From the NCBI GenBank assembly GCA_049487715.1, contig CP150560.1:661790-725789 (forward strand): 64,000 nt of DNA, read 5' to 3'. The notes under the pieces were generated by a model, which was not told the DNA's origin, searched no databases, and saw only the letters and a list, made by a program, of their open reading frames with translations. Every line of letters begins with the position of its first letter. Position 1 is the first letter of the stretch. Position numbers and translations under genes: made by a program. Source of the DNA: Pycnococcus provasolii (taxonomy: Eukaryota > Chlorophyta > Pseudoscourfieldiophyceae > Pseudoscourfieldiales). Positions 50,095 through 60,079 of the stretch are shown piece by piece.

Positions 50095-50562
50095 CTACAA
50101 TTCCCCGTCACGCCGGCGCATGTTCTTTTGCTGCCTTATTGCTCTAAGCCGCTCCATCTCTTCCGTGACTTTCTGCATTTTCTGTGCCGTCCTTTCGCGC
50201 GCCTCGCGAAGCGTCCTTTGCACGTGGTCCTCCTCGCGATCCCGCGGCGGCACCGCCTCGCGCTTCTTCCTAACCTGGCGTTCACTCGCGGGCGGCGGCG
50301 TGGGCGTCTCCACCTCCACGACTGCGTCGTCTGCCACTTCGTCGTTCTTCACTTCGTCGATGCGGTCGAAGCTGTCGACTTGCACGTCGGCGTCGTCACT
50401 TAAGACGTCGTCGACGTCCTGCACGACGATATTACCCTCTCCTGTTACGTCTTCGTCCTGTGCCGCGACGATGGCCGGCGTGATCACGAGCGCGGTGGCC
50501 AGGAGCACAAGCAGCGCGCACGCGCGTACCCACGTCGTCGAGCGTGCCGCCGCCGTCCTCAT
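50095..50562 (-). CDS. Small secretory/ER protein with acidic middle and basic coil
   Basis: 155 residues. A signal peptide (ACALLVLLATALVITPAIVAA, about 14-34) is followed by a strongly acidic region (VVQDVDDVLSDDADVQVDSF) and a Pro-rich hinge. The C-terminal helix is basic and mixed-charge (HVQRTLREARERTAQKMQKV, MERLRAIRQQKNMRRRDGEL). No transmembrane segment after the signal, no cysteines in the mature part, no retention signal of KDEL type. Family not recognised. Its promoter is shared with the divergent membrane-protein gene. Confidence 0.65.
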   Translation of the reverse strand: MRTAAARSTTWVRACALLVLLATALVITPAIVAAQDEDVTGEGNIVVQDVDDVLSDDADVQVDSFDRIDEVKNDEVADDAVVEVETPTPPPASERQVRKKREAVPPRDREEDHVQRTLREARERTAQKMQKVTEEMERLRAIRQQKNMRRRDGEL

Positions 50563-50757
50563 GTCGTGATGTGCTGGAGTGGGGTCCGGGAAAACGAGCG
50601 AGAGGACAGCGAGAGGGGGACGAGGCCATGCCGAGGTGCTAGGACGGGTCCCCTGGAGCGGTCGGAGAGGAGAGCCCCCCCGTTCCCAACCCCCCGGGCT
50701 CCGCCTTCCACGCCTTCCGCTCTGCGCCTCGCCTCTCTCTCGTTGGATAGCACCTGG

Positions 50758-51109
50758 ATGCGCCGTCGAGGAGGCGGAGGCGCGTCGGCGTCCTCGTCAG
50801 CGTCGGCGTCGGCGTCGGCGTCGGCGTCAGCCTTCTCCGCCGCCAACACAGCCTCAGCAGGTGACAGAGCGCCATCCTCAGCTGATCAACAGGGGAATCA
50901 GCAGAGCGCGTCGGCGAGGGAGATCAGCAGGGAATCCGCCGCGCAAGCAAGGATTTTTGCAACCTACAAAACAATCATTGTGGAGGTGGTGCTCTTCTGC
51001 TACCTCTGCACGACGCTTTTCTGCCAACTCTTCAACATGTACAGAAACGCCCTGCCGAAGTACGCGAACATAAACATCGTACGTATCTTTCCCCGTCTCT
51101 TTTTTTTGT

Positions 51110-51143
<34 letters not shown>

Positions 51144-52208
51144 TTGCTTGCTTGCTTGCTTTCCCAACCCTCCGCATAAACAGAGACAAACATAACAAAC
51201 GCTAACCCCTTTGTGAAAACACCACAGATCATTTTCACAAGTTTGCTGCTGTCCCGAAGACTTGGAAATAGGCTCATTTTCGAGCTGCGCAAGAGAAAGC
51301 CTCGCGATGACAAGGTGTATCACCACGTGCTGGACGCACTCTCGTACGTCGCGCACGCGTGGGTCGCCGCCTTTGCCGCCGCCGTTTGGGTTCCTCTCGA
51401 CGGAAGGCAGCGTGCCATAACCTTTCTGCCAGCGGTAGGGTACGCTGCGAGCTACGTGTACGGCTTGCGCACACGTGTACGCGTGGGAACGGAGAGAACA
51501 TCCCAGTCTTCTTCCAGCGCACCACGGGCTATTTGGGCCCCTGCACGTGCACCGCTGCTGCTCGCGCGAACGGTGCTCGACGCCGCCACCGCCACGTGGT
51601 TGACGTGTATCATCCCCATCATCTCGCAGGATAACAGGTTGTCTGTGTACTTTGATCCATCGCACTGTCTCTACCTGCCGCTCGTGTGCTTAGTCAACAG
51701 TACGTGCGGTCTCTGGCTGATCGAGACACTCGACCCAAATTCCGAGTGGAAAGCGTCGTCGAGCTTCTGGGGAAGGTGGATGCTGTGGGATCGAGCGACG
51801 GTGGCTCAGAAGCAAAGCATTCGGCACCCGCCCAAGGCATGGAGTCGCAAACACATTCCATATACGCGCCCCGCGGTAGTTTCGTACAGTGGAAACAAGC
51901 TGATGCTGGTGTCAAAGTCTTCGTACGGAGAACCAATTCCTTCCATCCTCGTCGACCTCATCCACGGCGCCGTCGCTGATGTGCCATTGCACGGTGTGGA
52001 CAACGTCGTAATCGTCACTCTCGTGGTACTTCTTCTGCTTGACCTCCTCCTGATGCTTTGCAGCCGCACATCTTGCTGGCTGACGCACGCCATTTCCATG
52101 CTTTGTACCGAGATTGTTTTGTACGCACTCATCACGTTCAAAGTGGAACGGCTGGTGAAGGTGTACAACAAGCCAACAATGCAGCACTTGATCGCCGCCA
52201 CCTCGTGA
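50758..52208 (+). CDS. Polytopic membrane protein of unknown function, one intron
   Basis: Exons 50758-51078 and 51228-52208; intron 51079-51227 (149 bp, GTACGT ... ACCACAG, with (CA)n). 433 residues from ATG 50758. An in-frame ATG at 50569 exists but would fill the divergent promoter with low-complexity sequence. The N-terminus has Ser-Ala repeats. Membrane segments include TIIVEVVLFCYLCTTLFC, ALSYVAHAWVAAFAAAVWVP, ITFLPAVGYAASYVYG, ATATWLTCIIPII, LYLPLVCLVNSTCGLWLIE, VVIVTLVVLLLLDLLLMLC and ISMLCTEIVLYALITF. Joining gives KYANINI-IIFTSLLLSRR without a break. No known transporter or enzyme signature is seen. Confidence 0.75.
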
Positions 52209-52410
52209 ATCAAGGAGACATGGCAGCAAAGCGCATCCTCCTCGGAAAAGCCCACGTGTAAGTCTAACATTCATTTTTCTTCCTTCTTTTTGTGTGTTTT
52301 TTTTTCTTAGGTAAGTACGAGACAAAGAGGGGGGGCTGTTACAACAACACAAGACACGATAAGACACGATCATCTGTTTTGACTATTTTTTTTCTTTGGA
52401 CAGTCAACCT

Positions 52411-55400
52411 TCAGTGAATTTTGATTGGCTTCTCATGTGAGAAGGCTCGCGCCCCCGTGTGATGGCGATGTCGACCTGGCGTTTTGTCCTCGTGCTCGAG
52501 TGCAAGGTACACCTCCCACTGCTGTGGATGGTCCCTCTTTCCCTCGAAGCGCGTGTACAAGACGTCCTCGTCGCGCAGGTACTCGCCCTTGCTCATCGAC
52601 ACGGCAACAAGGCGCCACTTAGCAAATTCCGCGTCGTCGACTTTAAGCTTTTGCTGGATGCGCGCCTTCACGCTTGCAACCTTCTCATGCGGCGCGATGG
52701 CGAGAAGGAAGGGATCGCCGAAATTGTTGAATGGCTGGCCGCGGAATTGGCCCTCCGTCGCGGGTGCAGCGCCGGCGCCCGCCGACGCAGCGTCATCCGC
52801 AGCCTCATCCTTGGTTGCTCTCGCCGCGCCGGCGGCGTTGCTACCCTTATCCGAGTTTGTTTGAAGATGGTACACGTTGATCATCATGCCTCCCATGTTT
52901 TGCAAAATGTGCTCCTCCTCCTCAGGGATTTGCTCCGCTCGAAGGCTCCAGTACTGATCGTTGATCTCCCCAATCTTTTCTGTTGACTTGAATACCTTGT
53001 ACAGCTTCGAGTAGAATACCTCCAGCATACGCAGAGGACGTGTCACAGACACGGGTGCAATGGCGGTGGCGGTGGTGGCGGCGGTGGCGGCAGGTGCTGG
53101 AGCGGGAGCGGGTGCTGGAGCGGGTGCTTCGGCAGCAGGGGTGGCAGGCTCAGCCTTCGGCTTCGGCGCACCCGCACCTGGCGAGCCAACGCCCTTGGAA
53201 AGCTGATCCGCGAGCGCACCAAGGACGTCGCCGATGCATTTATCCTTCTTCAGCCGAACGGTGTGCGTCGACGTCTCCGCGGTCTTGTCGTCGTGGTACG
53301 AAACCTTGAGCGTCTTCAGGCTCTCCATGAGCGGCAGAGGAATGTCGAGAACCTCGTAATACAGCCTATCGCTAATCTGATGGTAATGGGTGAGCATGTC
53401 CATAAGCTTGTCTATGCCCTGGTACTTCATTGGCGCCGGCTTCGGCGTGGACGAGTACGCGTTGTACTGCGTCAGGCGAATGTGCTGCGGATTCACGTTC
53501 TCGCCAAGCCTATGCGCGAGCGCAGCCGTCACGTCGTCGTACCTCGAGTTCCTCGACAGCTCGATGTACAAGCTGTCGTCATTCTCACCATCCTTCGCCG
53601 GACTCTGAATGCTAATGTCGTTCGACCGCTGCGTTGCGCTGTCGAGTGGAAGAAATCGAACGATTTGGCGATTGCGCACGTACTCGAGAAACTTCACCAC
53701 CGTGTCGTACCGCGGATGGCCGTCCGCGGCTGCTGCTCCGTCCGACAACGCCGCGGCGTCGCGCATCACCACCTCGGCTCCACCGGCGGAAGCGGCAGTC
53801 TCCTCCGTGGAAACTTCAGGCACGCGCTGGTAGCAGATGATGTCTCCATCCTCGAGCTGCGCTTCGCTCAGCGTCTGCGTGAGTGTTATTTCTTCAATCA
53901 TCACAGGCTCGTACTTCACCTCCTCAAACAGTAGCAGCGGAGTCCCGTGCGGATATCCCGCGAATGTCCAAAGTGCCGGAAGTAGGTCTGACATCGGCCG
54001 ATCTCTGTGAGCGAACGCACGGCCAACGTACGTGCACATCTCCGTGTACGGATCGTACAGCTTGAAAAACAGCAGGTGCTCCATCCGCTTGTTGGCGACG
54101 TCGTGAACAATTGTGTGCAACGGCTCACGCATGGGAGGAGGCAGTCCCTTGTGCAGCGAGTTGCCAAATACGAGAGCGGGAGTTTCCAGGAATAGCTTCA
54201 GGTCGCCGGACGCCGTCTTCTCGTGACGCGGCGTGCCGCTGTCTCGGATCAATGCCACGGCCATGCTCTCCTCCTCGTGCGTGAGAGGTCGGCTAGGGCG
54301 GTACGTCTGGTTCTGCCGCTTCGCCCACATCCAGTACCGCTGGCACTCGACGGGAATGGACATCTCCTTTTCCACCATCTGCTTGAAGTCGTTGAACGTC
54401 ATCTGCTTCTGTACGCGGAAGTGCCGAACCTTCTCGTGGTCGACAAGGTCGAAGTACTCGTTCGTGTGACTGGCTGGCGTCGTGGGATTTGACACAATGG
54501 CTCTGCTGCTGTTGTTATTCGCACCCGGCGAAACGTCGGCCGACATATCGTTCGACCCGCCGCCCGCCGCCAATGCCGCCGCCGTTCTGTCCTCAAACCC
54601 AGTGCCTATCTGAGCCTTGATGTCGCGATCCATGGCAACCTTGATGATTGTGTACAGATGCGCCTCCTGCTTCTCTTTCCGGCGCTTCTCCTTCTCCTCC
54701 TGCTCTCGCTGCAGCCGCTCCCGAACGTGAGGTAGAATATCCTCCTTGTCCACGTTGCACAGTATTTCGTCCTTGTCGCTCTCTCGCACGTACACGAGCA
54801 TATAAGCGTTGCTGAATTTCGCAAGGCGGAATCCGCCGTGCGCTGGTGGTGTGAAGTTGTTGTTGTTGTTATTGTGGTTGTGATTGTAGTTGTCGTCGTC
54901 GCTTCCGCCAAATTGCTCGACGGTTGCCTTCTGCGTCGTCTCCTTGGTGACGCGCTCATCGTCGAACTTGAACCACGCGTCCCCCTCGAGCGTGGGGCGG
55001 ATGTATGCGTAGTAGTGGCCTCCGTGTACGCCGCCGCTGTGAACAAGCACGCTGTGCAGCAGATACACGTTGCGCTGGCTGCGGTCAGATGAAGGGCTGA
55101 AGTACTTGCGATTTCCCACGTCCAAGTCGAGCCTCTCGGGGAATTCGTAGCGATCGTTAATCTTCACCATGGTGTCACGGTGGAAGTCATACTCGAAGCG
55201 CTTCAGCTGCAGCTCGAGCACAGGCGGAAGCTTCTCAAATAGCACACCCTTGCGCGCATCCTGCAGCCCATGCTCGTCGCCAGCCTGGTACTTGTTCTCG
55301 CCGTCGAGGCGCTCCACTTCCACGTACTTGTCGAACGAGGCGTAGACGTCCTTGCACCCCTTTACGTCCAGCTGCAGGTCCATATACGTCTCCTTCCTCT

Positions 55401-56304
55401 CGCTCTTGTAGTTGACGTTGATGCACTCGATGTAGTTGACGACGCTGCCCTCGAACAGCTTCTGAATCGTATTTTCCACCACAGTGCTCTTCATCTTCTC
55501 CTCAAGCTTCTCACACAGGACGCGGTTCAACTCCTGCACGTCGTGCTGCATGAAGCTGTCGTACGTGTCCCACCCGAAGCTCGCGGTGAGCTCCTTCGTT
55601 GCCACGGACGTGTCGCCGTACTGCAGCTTGTAGAACAGGCTCTGCAGAGCGAGAGGTATGCTTTTGCTCGCCTCCTCCGTCTCCGCGGTGGGCATGTGGT
55701 ACACAGCCTTGCGAAAGTGGTGCAGGTGGTACAGTGTCTGCAGCAGGCTGTTCATGTAGCACGTCGCTCCCTGATTCTTCAGCCCGACGTGTCCCGTCTC
55801 CTTGTAGCTGTCGTACAAGTGCGGGTTGCTCTTCTGGACGTGCACCTCGGCAAAGACGACGAGCGTGTCGTTGTGTAGGAAGCCGTTGTCCGGATCCATC
55901 AGCTCGTTAGTTGGCAGGAACTGCGTGAACCCCCAGTCACTTTCGCGTGCGTTGAACTGGTGCCCGCTGTCCTTTTTGACATCCTTCCCCTTGAACTGGC
56001 TGACGACCGTGAGCGTGAACGATGCATACCGACTCCACCCGTACGCCTGCGTGTCGCTGTCTGACGCGTCCAAGTACACGGACAAGTGCTCGGAGTTGTT
56101 TCCCTTGGGAAAGATGAGAATGCGCCAGAAGTATCCGCCGACGAGGAACTGTGCGCTGTACTGCTTCTGGTTTGGCAGTTGTGAGAAGTTGTGAAGCTCC
56201 CACCGGTGACTTCCCTGCATGGGGTCCGCCGCAGTGGCGCCGTCCGCCCCTGCCGTTGCCGGTGCCGCTCCGGCTGCCGCCGTCGCTGGTGGGTCCACCT
56301 CCAT
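52411..56304 (-). CDS. USP7: Ubiquitin carboxyl-terminal hydrolase 7 (USP7 / plant UBP12-13 type)
   Basis: Deubiquitinase of the USP family, acting on nuclear and chromatin regulators. 1,297 residues, slightly longer than human or plant homologues because of Ala/Pro and Asn/His linkers. The N-terminal MATH/TRAF domain (about 31-155: HRWELHNFSQLPNQKQYSAQ, YFWRILIFPKGN) is followed by the catalytic domain with Cys182 in GLKNQGATCYMNSLLQTLYH and His430 in GVHGGHYYAYIRP, followed by WFKFDDERVT. C-terminal ubiquitin-like repeats include the ICP0/GMPS-binding (HDV..KRMEHLLFFKLYDPY) and USP7_C2 regions. Catalytic residues are intact. An Asn-rich loop (YNHNHNNNN) interrupts the catalytic domain near the end. 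Start ATG 56304. Confidence 0.96.
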   Translation of the reverse strand: MEVDPPATAAAGAAPATAGADGATAADPMQGSHRWELHNFSQLPNQKQYSAQFLVGGYFWRILIFPKGNNSEHLSVYLDASDSDTQAYGWSRYASFTLTVVSQFKGKDVKKDSGHQFNARESDWGFTQFLPTNELMDPDNGFLHNDTLVVFAEVHVQKSNPHLYDSYKETGHVGLKNQGATCYMNSLLQTLYHLHHFRKAVYHMPTAETEEASKSIPLALQSLFYKLQYGDTSVATKELTASFGWDTYDSFMQHDVQELNRVLCEKLEEKMKSTVVENTIQKLFEGSVVNYIECINVNYKSERKETYMDLQLDVKGCKDVYASFDKYVEVERLDGENKYQAGDEHGLQDARKGVLFEKLPPVLELQLKRFEYDFHRDTMVKINDRYEFPERLDLDVGNRKYFSPSSDRSQRNVYLLHSVLVHSGGVHGGHYYAYIRPTLEGDAWFKFDDERVTKETTQKATVEQFGGSDDDNYNHNHNNNNNNFTPPAHGGFRLAKFSNAYMLVYVRESDKDEILCNVDKEDILPHVRERLQREQEEKEKRRKEKQEAHLYTIIKVAMDRDIKAQIGTGFEDRTAAALAAGGGSNDMSADVSPGANNNSSRAIVSNPTTPASHTNEYFDLVDHEKVRHFRVQKQMTFNDFKQMVEKEMSIPVECQRYWMWAKRQNQTYRPSRPLTHEEESMAVALIRDSGTPRHEKTASGDLKLFLETPALVFGNSLHKGLPPPMREPLHTIVHDVANKRMEHLLFFKLYDPYTEMCTYVGRAFAHRDRPMSDLLPALWTFAGYPHGTPLLLFEEVKYEPVMIEEITLTQTLSEAQLEDGDIICYQRVPEVSTEETAASAGGAEVVMRDAAALSDGAAAADGHPRYDTVVKFLEYVRNRQIVRFLPLDSATQRSNDISIQSPAKDGENDDSLYIELSRNSRYDDVTAALAHRLGENVNPQHIRLTQYNAYSSTPKPAPMKYQGIDKLMDMLTHYHQISDRLYYEVLDIPLPLMESLKTLKVSYHDDKTAETSTHTVRLKKDKCIGDVLGALADQLSKGVGSPGAGAPKPKAEPATPAAEAPAPAPAPAPAPAATAATTATAIAPVSVTRPLRMLEVFYSKLYKVFKSTEKIGEINDQYWSLRAEQIPEEEEHILQNMGGMMINVYHLQTNSDKGSNAAGAARATKDEAADDAASAGAGAAPATEGQFRGQPFNNFGDPFLLAIAPHEKVASVKARIQQKLKVDDAEFAKWRLVAVSMSKGEYLRDEDVLYTRFEGKRDHPQQWEVYLALEHEDKTPGRHRHHTGARAFSHEKPIKIH

Positions 56305-56714
56305 TGGTTGAGTTGGCAGTGTATGCTATAGACTGCGTACCGCCGCGGAGCAGCCGAGAATCCCACACGCGGCGCTCCCTGTGCCCTGCGCGCGTTCTCG
56401 GGAAAAAGGTTGTGCGTGTGTGTCAGCAGGAGGAGGAGGGAGGGGGAGGGAGGGAGGGAAGAGTGGGAAAGAGGGAAGAGAGGGGGGGGGAGGTGAGGGG
56501 AGGGAAGAACAAAGCAGGGCGGGCAGGTTCCAAAACCTAGCAGGCAAATGGCAGGGGGGGACACCCCTTGACAGCTTGACATGAAAGGCCAAACCCTGAT
56601 TCCAAACCCAATCAATCTCTTCTTACCTCCCAACCCCCAACTGACCCCCCCTCCCCGGCGGCGCGCCTTGCACCTCTCAAACGCAAAGTGGAGAGGAGAA
56701 GAGAAGGACGCATC
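56305..56714. promoter_or_regulatory. Divergent promoter between USP7 and NOC4
   Basis: 410 bp, strongly purine-rich on the plus strand at 56428-56510 (GGAGGAGGAGGGAGG and long G-runs), with C-runs near 56640-56655. No TATA box seen. No coding sequence. Confidence 0.5.
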
Positions 56715-58430
56715 ATGGCGCTCGTGAAGAGCGTCGAGTCTATGGGCGACGCGCTTCTGCGCTCACCCGACGGTCTGCAGCACGTGCCTGCACTCACGGA
56801 CGTCGTGACGTCGGGCAAAAGTGCAGATGCGTCTCTCCTCGCGCTCGCGTCTCTCCTGGCTTTTTTCCGCGCGCGCATCGAGGGAGGAGAACTCCTTGAC
56901 ATGGAAAACGACGCGGGTGACGACGGGACGGAAGATGCGAAGGAAATGGACGCATACGCCAAGTGGCTGCGCACACGTCTCGTTGCGTTTCGAAAGGCAA
57001 CGCGCGACGTGCTGCGAGGGGCGGCGCCGGCATCCGCGCAACTGCAAACTGCGTCGTTGGAGGCGGCGCTGCAGCTCAGTGCGGCGGAGGGCGAGGCGGC
57101 GGGCACGGGACTTGCCGCCGGAACGTTTCGAACGGCACTCAGGGCGCACCTCGTCGACAGTCCAGGTGGGTACGATCCAGCTGCCGTCGGCGTGAGTGCC
57201 GCGCTGCGAGCACTCGCGGACAGACACCTGTCGAGCGCACCGGACGTGAGACTGTGCTACTGCCGCGCCGTCGCAAGGCTGGCGGAGAGCCTGTCCGAAA
57301 GTACAGACTCGGCCGCGGCAAGCCGTGTGCTGAGAGCCGCGGCGCTTGTTCCAGGTGAGGTGAGCGACGACATGATGTCGCTTGAGCAAATGCTCGCGCC
57401 GCCGGATGCCGACGCGCTCGTCGCCAAAAGCGACAAGAAGGTGCGCCGCAAGCGCAAGCTCGCCGTACCCGCGCTTGATGCCATCGAGCAGCGCAAGGCG
57501 TTCGGTGACATGTGGGTGATGTGCCTTCGTCATCTTCCTCTCGACGCCGCAGGCTTCAAGTTCGCGCTTGGACGCATCACTTCGAAAGTGATCCCGCACA
57601 TGAACTCGCCGCTTGCGCTTGCCGGCGTTCTGTTCGAGTGCTACGACAAGGCTGCGGGCATGGATGATGCGGATGTCGTGCCTCTGCTGGCCCTAGAGGG
57701 CGTGTACGCGCTCGTTGCGAAGCACCGTCTGCACGTACCCGACTTTTACGACAGGCTTTTCACGCTGCTCACGCCCGCCGCGGGCGCTTGCACCCACCGC
57801 GCGCGCGTGTTCCAGCTTCTCGACCTCTTCTTCCGCACGGGGCACATGGCAACGTACGCCGCCGCGGCAATCGCGAAGCGGTGCGCGTCGCTCGCGCTGA
57901 CGAGCCCGAGCGTCGTGAGCACGACGTGCTGGCTCGCGCTTGCCCATAATGTGCTGCGCCGACATCCTGCAGCGGTGCAGAGTCTGCTCGACAAGCCACT
58001 GTCTGATGCGGACACGGAGCGACGCGAACGCAAACGTCGCAAGCGCGAGATTGCGGAGGCGGAGGCGGAGGCGGAGGCGGAGGCGGCGAGCGGAGCGTCC
58101 ACGGCGACGCCCAAGTCCAGTGCACATGGTACCATGCGCCGCTTCGACGGCATGGCGAGCAGCCTGTGGGAGCTGCAGGCTCTTCGCACGCACCACCACC
58201 CGGTGGTGTGCCAACTTGCGCGAAAGCTGCTCGAGGACGAGAAGTTGTGCGCGCGCGTTGGAATCAAGGGTGGAGGCAGTGTGGACGTGGACGTGTACCA
58301 GCTGGCTCTTGTGACGTACGCAAGTCTCGATGCGGATGAGGTGTGGCGCGCAAGCCGTTCGAAGGGAGCGTCCGCGCTCTCTAGTCTGTCGGAGTCGTCG
58401 CGGTGCGATCTTCCTGGATGGAGCATGTAG
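56715..58430 (+). CDS. NOC4: Nucleolar complex protein 4 (NOC4/UTP19-type CBF domain)
   Basis: Ribosome biogenesis factor that with Nop14 promotes 40S subunit maturation and export. 571 residues from ATG 56715. The N-terminal helical half is poorly conserved. The CBF/Mak21-type domain (about 255-440) includes FGDMWVMCLRHLPLDAAGFK, RITSKVIPHMNSPLALAGVL, LLALEGVYALVAKHRLHVPD, FYDRLFTLLTP, RVFQLLDLFFRTGHMATYAA, AIAKRCASLALTSPSVVST and LAHNVLRRHPAAVQSLL. A GAGGCG microsatellite codes an EA repeat before the final conserved block (SSLWELQALRTHHHPVVCQLARK), which is typical of NOC4. Length agrees with the family. Nucleolar location inferred. Confidence 0.92.
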   Translation: MALVKSVESMGDALLRSPDGLQHVPALTDVVTSGKSADASLLALASLLAFFRARIEGGELLDMENDAGDDGTEDAKEMDAYAKWLRTRLVAFRKATRDVLRGAAPASAQLQTASLEAALQLSAAEGEAAGTGLAAGTFRTALRAHLVDSPGGYDPAAVGVSAALRALADRHLSSAPDVRLCYCRAVARLAESLSESTDSAAASRVLRAAALVPGEVSDDMMSLEQMLAPPDADALVAKSDKKVRRKRKLAVPALDAIEQRKAFGDMWVMCLRHLPLDAAGFKFALGRITSKVIPHMNSPLALAGVLFECYDKAAGMDDADVVPLLALEGVYALVAKHRLHVPDFYDRLFTLLTPAAGACTHRARVFQLLDLFFRTGHMATYAAAAIAKRCASLALTSPSVVSTTCWLALAHNVLRRHPAAVQSLLDKPLSDADTERRERKRRKREIAEAEAEAEAEAASGASTATPKSSAHGTMRRFDGMASSLWELQALRTHHHPVVCQLARKLLEDEKLCARVGIKGGGSVDVDVYQLALVTYASLDADEVWRASRSKGASALSSLSESSRCDLPGWSM

Positions 58431-58535
58431 CATGTAGCATGTAAAAATTCCTTTTTTTTTCTCATTCTACAAATCTTTTCATTCTTAGACTAACGTAACT
58501 GACTACTTTACTGCCACTATAACCTGCTCCTGTGC

Positions 58536-59930
58536 TCAGGCGCTCTTCTTTGCGGAAGGCGCCTTTGGCGGCTTGACGACGGCGCCAAGAATACAAATGG
58601 CGAGCATCTCCATGTGCGGAATGTACGACACGCTTGACCAAACGTGAATACCAGGTGCCCAATCCACGAGAAGGAACGGGAGCGCAGAGTAGTTGAGGTT
58701 GACGACGGTGAGCACGGTATTGAGCGCGACGATGGCATTTGCAACTGCTGGCGATCGAGTGCGGTACGCCTTCTCCCACCGGAAGAGTACCTTCGCCGCC
58801 TCGAAAAATAGGCTAGATGAGCTGAAGAAGAAGAGATACCCGGGGTACAGTCCGTGCCAAATTGCGCTGACGAGCTGCGTCATAAGCACCTGCCAGAATC
58901 CCGGCTTGGTTCCAGGCTTCACAAGTCGCTCGTAAACGTGGTAGCGCAGCCAGAGGCTCGTCTGAATATTCCAGTGGTCGGGAAACTTTGCGCCTGACGT
59001 GCACAGCTCCACGGAGATGGGATGGCAGTTGCTGATACGATCCCACTTTCCTTCGCCCGCATATCCGAAACCGCAGAAGATGAGCGCACTTTCGCTGAGC
59101 TTCCAAGAGAAGTAGTACTTGCACCTGCTCACGAAGCAGCAGGCGACCATGACGGCAATCTTCGATGGGTAGTTCAGTGACGCGTAGAACGGCTTGTCGA
59201 CGGTGGTGAGAGGGCACAGCGTGTCAAGGTACAGGTGAAGCACGAGCCAGACGAGCGATTGTCCAAAGCAAAGCGCGCCGGGTATTTTTGCCTTGGACGT
59301 CACCGATTTGTCCTTCCACACATCCTGCTTGCTGCAAAACGCGAGCCAGTCGCGCACCTCGAACGTCGGCCCGACGAGCAGAGAACCGCAGCCGACGAGA
59401 TAGCTCGCGTACTCGAGCGGATCGGGAAGCTTGGTAATGTGAAGTCTTTTCTGCGACGGCGTCATCTGCGCCTCCTTGATCGACGTTCCATCCTGATAGT
59501 TGACAGCGCAGCTGATGACCTTCAGCGTGGCAACCATTGCGGCGCCGGTAAAATCCATCCCGCCCTCCTTCCACGTGTCCCCCGACGCGTTCTGCGCGTG
59601 CACGGAGATCAGGTAAGGGAACACCGTCGCCCACGTGAGCAGTCCGCAGTGCGTGGGTGCGAGCGCCATGAAGGCGTACGACAGCATAGCGGGCATGTAA
59701 ATGTGCTTGACGCCTTCCCCAAACGCCGTGTACAGGAGAACAAATCCAGTCAAGAAGGAGTAGAGCTGTCGCGTTCGTGTTCCTGGTACGTACGCCATGA
59801 GCATAGTGATGGGCACAGATGCGAAGAAGCACACGAGGAAGAGGAGCATGGTTGACGCGAGTCCCGTCGCGGCGGAGAGAGAGGCGAACGCGACGTCGGT
59901 GTCGAACAACAAGGCGTTGTTGCCCGCCAT
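58536..59930 (-). CDS. MBOAT-family lysophospholipid acyltransferase (LPCAT/LPLAT type)
   Basis: Integral ER enzyme re-acylating lysophospholipids with acyl-CoA (Lands cycle). 464 residues with about ten hydrophobic segments. Signatures: PSQKRLHITKLPDPLEYASY, LLVGPTFEVRDWLAFC, the MBOAT block PDHWNIQTSLWLRYHVYERL and the catalytic histidine in SAIWHGLYPGYLFFF, with the earlier Asn in NIQT. Matches the MBOAT1/2/5 and plant LPCAT group. The C-terminus is Lys/Pro/Ala-rich (KPPKAPSAKKSA), short of a KKXX motif but similar in position. ATG 59930. The promoter shares a 19-bp element with ALG5. Confidence 0.93.
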   Translation of the reverse strand: MAGNNALLFDTDVAFASLSAATGLASTMLLFLVCFFASVPITMLMAYVPGTRTRQLYSFLTGFVLLYTAFGEGVKHIYMPAMLSYAFMALAPTHCGLLTWATVFPYLISVHAQNASGDTWKEGGMDFTGAAMVATLKVISCAVNYQDGTSIKEAQMTPSQKRLHITKLPDPLEYASYLVGCGSLLVGPTFEVRDWLAFCSKQDVWKDKSVTSKAKIPGALCFGQSLVWLVLHLYLDTLCPLTTVDKPFYASLNYPSKIAVMVACCFVSRCKYYFSWKLSESALIFCGFGYAGEGKWDRISNCHPISVELCTSGAKFPDHWNIQTSLWLRYHVYERLVKPGTKPGFWQVLMTQLVSAIWHGLYPGYLFFFSSSSLFFEAAKVLFRWEKAYRTRSPAVANAIVALNTVLTVVNLNYSALPFLLVDWAPGIHVWSSVSYIPHMEMLAICILGAVVKPPKAPSAKKSA

Positions 59931-60060
59931 GGCTGGCGGCGGGTGGTGTCAAGGTTTTTCTGATGCAAAGCAAAGGGGTGATCGGTCGATCGGAGGAGAC
60001 GCGCCACAACTAACGCCACCGCCAGCCTTTTTTCGGGTTTGGAAGTTTTTGGGGGGGGCG

Positions 60061-60079
60061 TTTTGGGATCCCGGTTGCG
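60061..60079. promoter_or_regulatory. Shared 19-bp promoter element, copy upstream of MBOAT
   Basis: TTTTGGGATCCCGGTTGCG, identical to 29775-29793 and 131 bp upstream of the MBOAT ATG; contains the palindrome GGGATCCC. Confidence 0.6.

Noticed and set aside
56428-56510. Purine tract as a replication origin or matrix element
   Set aside because: Only composition supports it; similar tracts precede many genes here.
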